A stretch of 64,000 nt of DNA from Bacillota bacterium (GTDB lineage: Bacteria > Bacillota_I > Bacilli_A > RF39 > UBA660), in NCBI GenBank assembly GCA_023430885.1, contig JAEYYH010000023.1, forward strand, positions 1-64,000. The letters run 5' to 3'. Below, one piece after another: positions 60,634 to 64,000 of the stretch; position 1 is the stretch's first letter, and every line of letters begins with the position of its first letter. A program made the translations under genes and the position numbers. Under the pieces are notes generated by a model. It was not told the DNA's origin. It ran no database searches and worked only from the letters and a program-made list of their open reading frames with translations.

Positions 60634-61092
60634 ATGAAAGGTTATGAAATTAATACAGGCACTATGTGTCTAATGCAACTAAAAAATGGTAATACAAAGG
60701 TAATGGAAAGAAATAAAAGTTATGAAATTTTTAATAATATTCATAAAATAGTTGATGAAAGTTGCCGTAGTTTTGGTAGTTCCTTGTCCGGAAGATTAGC
60801 AGGAACAACTAAATTAACAGGGATAAGATATAAGGCTCCTGTAATATTATCTGAAGAATTATCAATAATATTATTACCTACAGGATCAACAAGAGGAGAA
60901 ATATGTCATTGGTTATCTTTATACTCGATTAAAGGATATACTGATGAAGCCCAAGGATCCATTGTTGAACTTATAAATGGAGAGAAGATTCATTTAGAAA
61001 TATCAAAATTTGTATTACAAAATCAAATTAGTAAAGCCATTAGACTAGAGCACTGGCTTAAGCGTCATAATAATGAACAAAACAGGTATTAA
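60634..61092 (+). CDS. comK: ComK-family competence transcription factor
   Basis: A 152-residue protein matching ComK: IVDESCRSFGSSLSGRLAGT corresponds to the Bacillus IVDRSCRFFGSSYAGRKAGT, followed by YKAPVILSEE, LLPTGSTRGEICHWLSL and FVLQNQISKA. ComK activates DNA-uptake genes by binding AT-box pairs in the minor groove. The protein is shorter than Bacillus ComK (192) and lacks the C-terminal degradation region (about 40 residues). AGGGGGAA is placed for this ATG. It occupies the place of yaaA between dnaN and recF and has its own promoter and terminator. Confidence 0.88.
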   Translation: MKGYEINTGTMCLMQLKNGNTKVMERNKSYEIFNNIHKIVDESCRSFGSSLSGRLAGTTKLTGIRYKAPVILSEELSIILLPTGSTRGEICHWLSLYSIKGYTDEAQGSIVELINGEKIHLEISKFVLQNQISKAIRLEHWLKRHNNEQNRY

Positions 61093-61103
61093 TCCTGTTT
61101 TTT
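61080..61103 (+). terminator. Terminator of comK
   Basis: AAACAGG and CCTGTTT pair around seven bases, followed by T residues. The 5' arm includes the last codons of comK. Confidence 0.8.
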
Positions 61104-61124
61104 CTTTATTTAAGTTTATATTTG

Positions 61125-61133
61125 TGATATAAT
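61125..61133 (+). promoter_or_regulatory. Extended -10 promoter for recF-gyrB
   Basis: TGATATAAT lies about 75 bases before the recF start and directly after the comK terminator, so recF and gyrB have their own promoter. The -35 is weak. Confidence 0.55.
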
Positions 61134-61209
61134 TATATTGTGTATAGGTATATACCAAGATATATAATTTAAAAATAATGTGCTTAAAATTGGAAATGTG
61201 GCGATACTT

Positions 61210-62319
61210 GTGTTTTTACAGCAATTAAAATTAAATAATTTTAGAAATTACGAAAAAATTAATATTAAATTAAGTAATAATATTAATATTTTTTATGGTA
61301 ATAATGCTCAAGGAAAAACAAATATATTAGAAAGTATATATTTACTTGGTCTAACAAAATCGCACAGATCATCATCAGATAATGAACTCATCATGAATAA
61401 TAAGAAGAATTACAGTGTAGAAGGTGTAATAAGTAAAAATAATATTAAGACAAAATTGCTTATAAAGTATTCTGAAAAAAACAAAGAGTATTTTATAGAC
61501 AGTAATAAGATAATTAAGACAACAGATTATTTATCTAATATGAATGTTATTATTTTTTATCCAGATGATATTGAAATAATCAAGGGCTTACCTGAAAACA
61601 GAAGGAAATATTTAAATACTGAATTAAGTCAATTATATCCAACATATTATAAGATTTTAAACGAATACAACAAATTATTAAAAATGAGAAATGATTGTCT
61701 AAAAAAAGCAAGTAATAGGGAAAAGATTGATTTGAATTATTTAAGCATTATTACTGAATATTATATAGATAAAGCTGTTTTTATTTATAGAGCAAGAAAG
61801 AAATTTATTGAAAAATTAACACTAATAGCGTCTCCAATTTATGAAGATATTAGTAAAAATAGTAACTTTTCTTTAAAATACATAACCAAACCTTATATAG
61901 AGTGTTTTGATTCTTGCAATTTAAAAGAAACATTAAAAGATGTAATAGAAAAAAATTTAGATCAGGAAATAAAATTAGGAATGTCTTTGTATGGTCCACA
62001 TAGAGATGATTTTGAATTTATATTGGGAAATAATAATTTAAAAAAATATGGTTCTCAAGGGCAACAAAGATTATCTGTTCTTGTTTTGAAATTATCTGAA
62101 ATACAAATATTTGAAAATAAAATAGGTGAAAAACCTATATTATTACTTGATGATGTCTTTAGTGAATTTGATAAGCATAAAAAAAACAACATATTAAAGT
62201 ATATAGATAAAAATATACAAACCATTATAACGACTACAGATTTAAATAACATTAAAAAAAATATTGTAAACGAATCTAAAGTCTTTTATATTGATAAAGG
62301 AAACATAATAGAAAAATAG
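61210..62319 (+). CDS. recF: DNA replication and repair protein RecF
   Basis: A 369-residue SMC-like ATPase that helps load RecA at gaps with RecO and RecR. Walker A FYGNNAQGKTNILE, signature YGSQGQQRLSVLVL and Walker B ILLLDDVFSEFD. The GTG at 61210 is chosen because FLQQLKLNNFRNYE then aligns with the usual start of RecF; upstream in-frame GTG codons are alternatives and no strong ribosome site marks any of them. gyrB follows after 10 bases. Confidence 0.92.
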   Translation: MFLQQLKLNNFRNYEKINIKLSNNINIFYGNNAQGKTNILESIYLLGLTKSHRSSSDNELIMNNKKNYSVEGVISKNNIKTKLLIKYSEKNKEYFIDSNKIIKTTDYLSNMNVIIFYPDDIEIIKGLPENRRKYLNTELSQLYPTYYKILNEYNKLLKMRNDCLKKASNREKIDLNYLSIITEYYIDKAVFIYRARKKFIEKLTLIASPIYEDISKNSNFSLKYITKPYIECFDSCNLKETLKDVIEKNLDQEIKLGMSLYGPHRDDFEFILGNNNLKKYGSQGQQRLSVLVLKLSEIQIFENKIGEKPILLLDDVFSEFDKHKKNNILKYIDKNIQTIITTTDLNNIKKNIVNESKVFYIDKGNIIEK

Positions 62320-62329
62320 AGGTGAAATT

Positions 62330-64000
62330 ATGGAACAAGAAATTAAACATTATGATGCTTCTGACATCCAAGTATTAGAGGGATTGGAAGCAGTAAGAAA
62401 AAGACCTGGTATGTACATAGGTACAACAAGTGAAAAAGGATTACATCATTTAGTTTGGGAAATAGTTGACAATGCTATAGATGAAGCTTTAGCTGGATAT
62501 TGTGATGATATTGAGATAGTTATTAATGAAGATAATTCTGTTACTGTAAAAGATGATGGTAGAGGTATACCAACCGGTATACATCCCAAAACCGGATTAT
62601 CAACAGTTGAAACAGTGTATACTGTACTTCATGCTGGAGGTAAATTTGGCGGTGGCGGATATAAAGTATCCGGCGGTCTTCATGGTGTTGGCGCATCTGT
62701 AGTAAATGCGCTTAGTAGTTGGGTAGAAGTAAAAGTTTATCAAGGTGGAAAAGTATATTATATAAAATTTGCAGATGGTGGTCATGCTGTAGGACCTTTA
62801 ACGGTTATTGATGAGTGTTCTTTAGATAGAACTGGAACAACAGTAACATTTAAACCGGATCCTGAAATATTTACAGAAACAACAGTTTTTGATTATGATA
62901 CTTTAAAAACAAGAATTAGAGAATTAGCTTTTTTAAATAAGGGATTAAGGTTAATTTTATTTGACGATAGAACAAATGAAAAGAAAAGAGAAGAATTTCA
63001 TTATGAAGGTGGAATAAGTGCCTATATAGAATTTCTTAATAAAAACAGAACACCAATTCACGATCAAATTATTCATGTTTCTGGTCAAGAAGATGATATT
63101 TCAGTTGAGGTAGCCATGCAATATAATTCAGGTTATAGCGCTAATGTTTATTCATTTACTAATAATATCAACACTTATGAAGGTGGAACTCATGAAGATG
63201 GTGTTAAAAGAGCTTTAACACGTATTATTAACAATTATGCAAAAAGTAATAAATTAATTAAAGATAACGATGAGCCTTTAACTGGGGATGATGTTAGGGA
63301 AGGATTAACAATGATAATTTCTTGTAAACATCCAAATCCACAATTTGAAGGGCAAACAAAAACAAAATTAGGAAATAGTGAAGTAAGAAAAATAGCTGAT
63401 GATGTTTTTAGTGAAGGATTTGAAAGATTTTTATTAGAAAATCCTGAGCAAGCAAAATTGGTTATAGATAAGGCTTTGACAGCAGCAAGAGCCAGAGTAG
63501 CTGCAAAGCGTGCTCGTGAATTGACAAGAAGAAAAGGTGGACTTGAATTAACTAATCAATGGGGAAAACTTACTGATTGTTCATGTAAAGATGCTACTAT
63601 ATCTGAAATTTTTATTGTCGAAGGTGATTCAGCAGGTGGTTCTGCAGTAGGTGGAAGAGATTCAAAAACACAAGCTATTTTACCTTTAAGAGGTAAGATT
63701 CTTAATGTAGAAAAAGCAAGATTGGATAGAATATTAGGTAATGAAGAAATAAGAAGTATGATTACTGCTTTTGGTACTGGAATTGGTGATGAATTTGATA
63801 TTGCAAAATTAAGATATCATAAAATAATTATAATGACTGATGCCGATGTCGATGGAGCACATATCAGAACTTTATTATTAACATTATTCTATAGATTTTT
63901 TAAACCAATTGTTGAAGCAGGACATATTTATGTGGCGCAACCTCCTTTATATAAAATAACTCATGGTAAAACATTCACTTATGTTTTAACTGATCAAGAA
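62330..64000 (+). CDS. gyrB: DNA gyrase subunit B (runs off the right edge)
   Basis: The first 557 codons are open to the window end. GHKL ATPase motifs: VDNAIDEALAGY, DDGRGIPTG and GGLHGVGASVVNALS. TOPRIM motifs: VEGDSAGGSA and MTDADVDGAHI, with PLRGKILNVEKA between. GyrB with GyrA adds negative supercoils ahead of forks. The gyrase-type IHPKTGLSTVETV and the position after recF favour GyrB over ParE. GAGGTGAAA precedes the ATG. Confidence 0.97.
   Translation, partial: MEQEIKHYDASDIQVLEGLEAVRKRPGMYIGTTSEKGLHHLVWEIVDNAIDEALAGYCDDIEIVINEDNSVTVKDDGRGIPTGIHPKTGLSTVETVYTVLHAGGKFGGGGYKVSGGLHGVGASVVNALSSWVEVKVYQGGKVYYIKFADGGHAVGPLTVIDECSLDRTGTTVTFKPDPEIFTETTVFDYDTLKTRIRELAFLNKGLRLILFDDRTNEKKREEFHYEGGISAYIEFLNKNRTPIHDQIIHVSGQEDDISVEVAMQYNSGYSANVYSFTNNINTYEGGTHEDGVKRALTRIINNYAKSNKLIKDNDEPLTGDDVREGLTMIISCKHPNPQFEGQTKTKLGNSEVRKIADDVFSEGFERFLLENPEQAKLVIDKALTAARARVAAKRARELTRRKGGLELTNQWGKLTDCSCKDATISEIFIVEGDSAGGSAVGGRDSKTQAILPLRGKILNVEKARLDRILGNEEIRSMITAFGTGIGDEFDIAKLRYHKIIIMTDADVDGAHIRTLLLTLFYRFFKPIVEAGHIYVAQPPLYKITHGKTFTYVLTDQE

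Noticed and set aside
1..64000. CRISPR arrays
   Set aside because: No series of evenly spaced identical repeats was found; the only direct repeats are pairs in the region before the FIST gene and before dnaA.
1..64000. UGA read as tryptophan, as in Mollicutes
   Set aside because: All conserved proteins are full length with TGG for tryptophan and some genes (spoIIR) end in TGA, so the standard code fits.

Overview
The window is very AT-rich and reads cleanly with the standard genetic code (UGA is used as a stop, for example in spoIIR). Gene content and order point to a low-GC Bacillota of class Bacilli, most like the uncultured gut, Tenericutes-related spore-forming lineages. Evidence: a Bacillus-type origin region (rpmH, dnaA, dnaN, recF, gyrB), Noc and ComK homologues, and sporulation genes (spoIIR, spoIID, a spoIIQ-like gene, spoIIID next to mreB). 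The exact taxon is inference.

Layout. Bases 1-8300 are an accessory-looking strip: an IS3-type transposase tail, a kinase-like protein, ndk, small conserved genes of unknown function, an ATP-grasp protein, a GNAT acetyltransferase and a membrane-bound XRE regulator. Then come tRNA-His and tRNA-Leu, scpAB, an RNHCP gene and two small envelope operons (10450-12573). Next are a thioredoxin redox operon with its own ArsR-type regulator, a MATE-like transporter, a DUF2318 lipoprotein under a CsoR-like operator, and a TetR-YhgE pair. Facing these is a large pseudopilin fused to a glycosidase-like domain (19198-21567).

21.6-38 kb carries rubrerythrin, rlmD, the sporulation/cell-shape block (mreB, spoIIID, spoIIQ-like, spoIID, ywzB, rpiB), an aldehyde dehydrogenase-FIST operon preceded by 1 kb without genes, rpmE, murA, fba and spoIIR. 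38-57 kb is core housekeeping on the minus strand: rlmH, walJ, an M23 peptidase, dnaB, rplI, whiA, yvcK, lgt, uvrB, noc, rsmG, mnmG, mnmE, jag, yidC, rnpA, rpmH. The origin lies on both sides of dnaA, and dnaN, comK, recF and the start of gyrB run rightward. Nearly all genes from 10 to 57 kb point away from the origin, as expected for leading-strand genes.

Main points of interest: (1) four scattered pseudopilin-like genes that share a cysteine pair, one carrying a glycosidase-like cargo; (2) a Noc protein with a roughly 385-residue acidic insert and no membrane-targeting helix, whose promoter abuts a perfect 24-bp palindrome related to an 11-mer repeated up to the origin; (3) a ComK homologue between dnaN and recF; (4) a promoter-led, repeat-bearing untranslated region of about 0.8 kb upstream of the FIST gene; (5) a CsoR-like operator filling a promoter spacer exactly; (6) a spoIIR start that abuts the U-tract of an intrinsic terminator.
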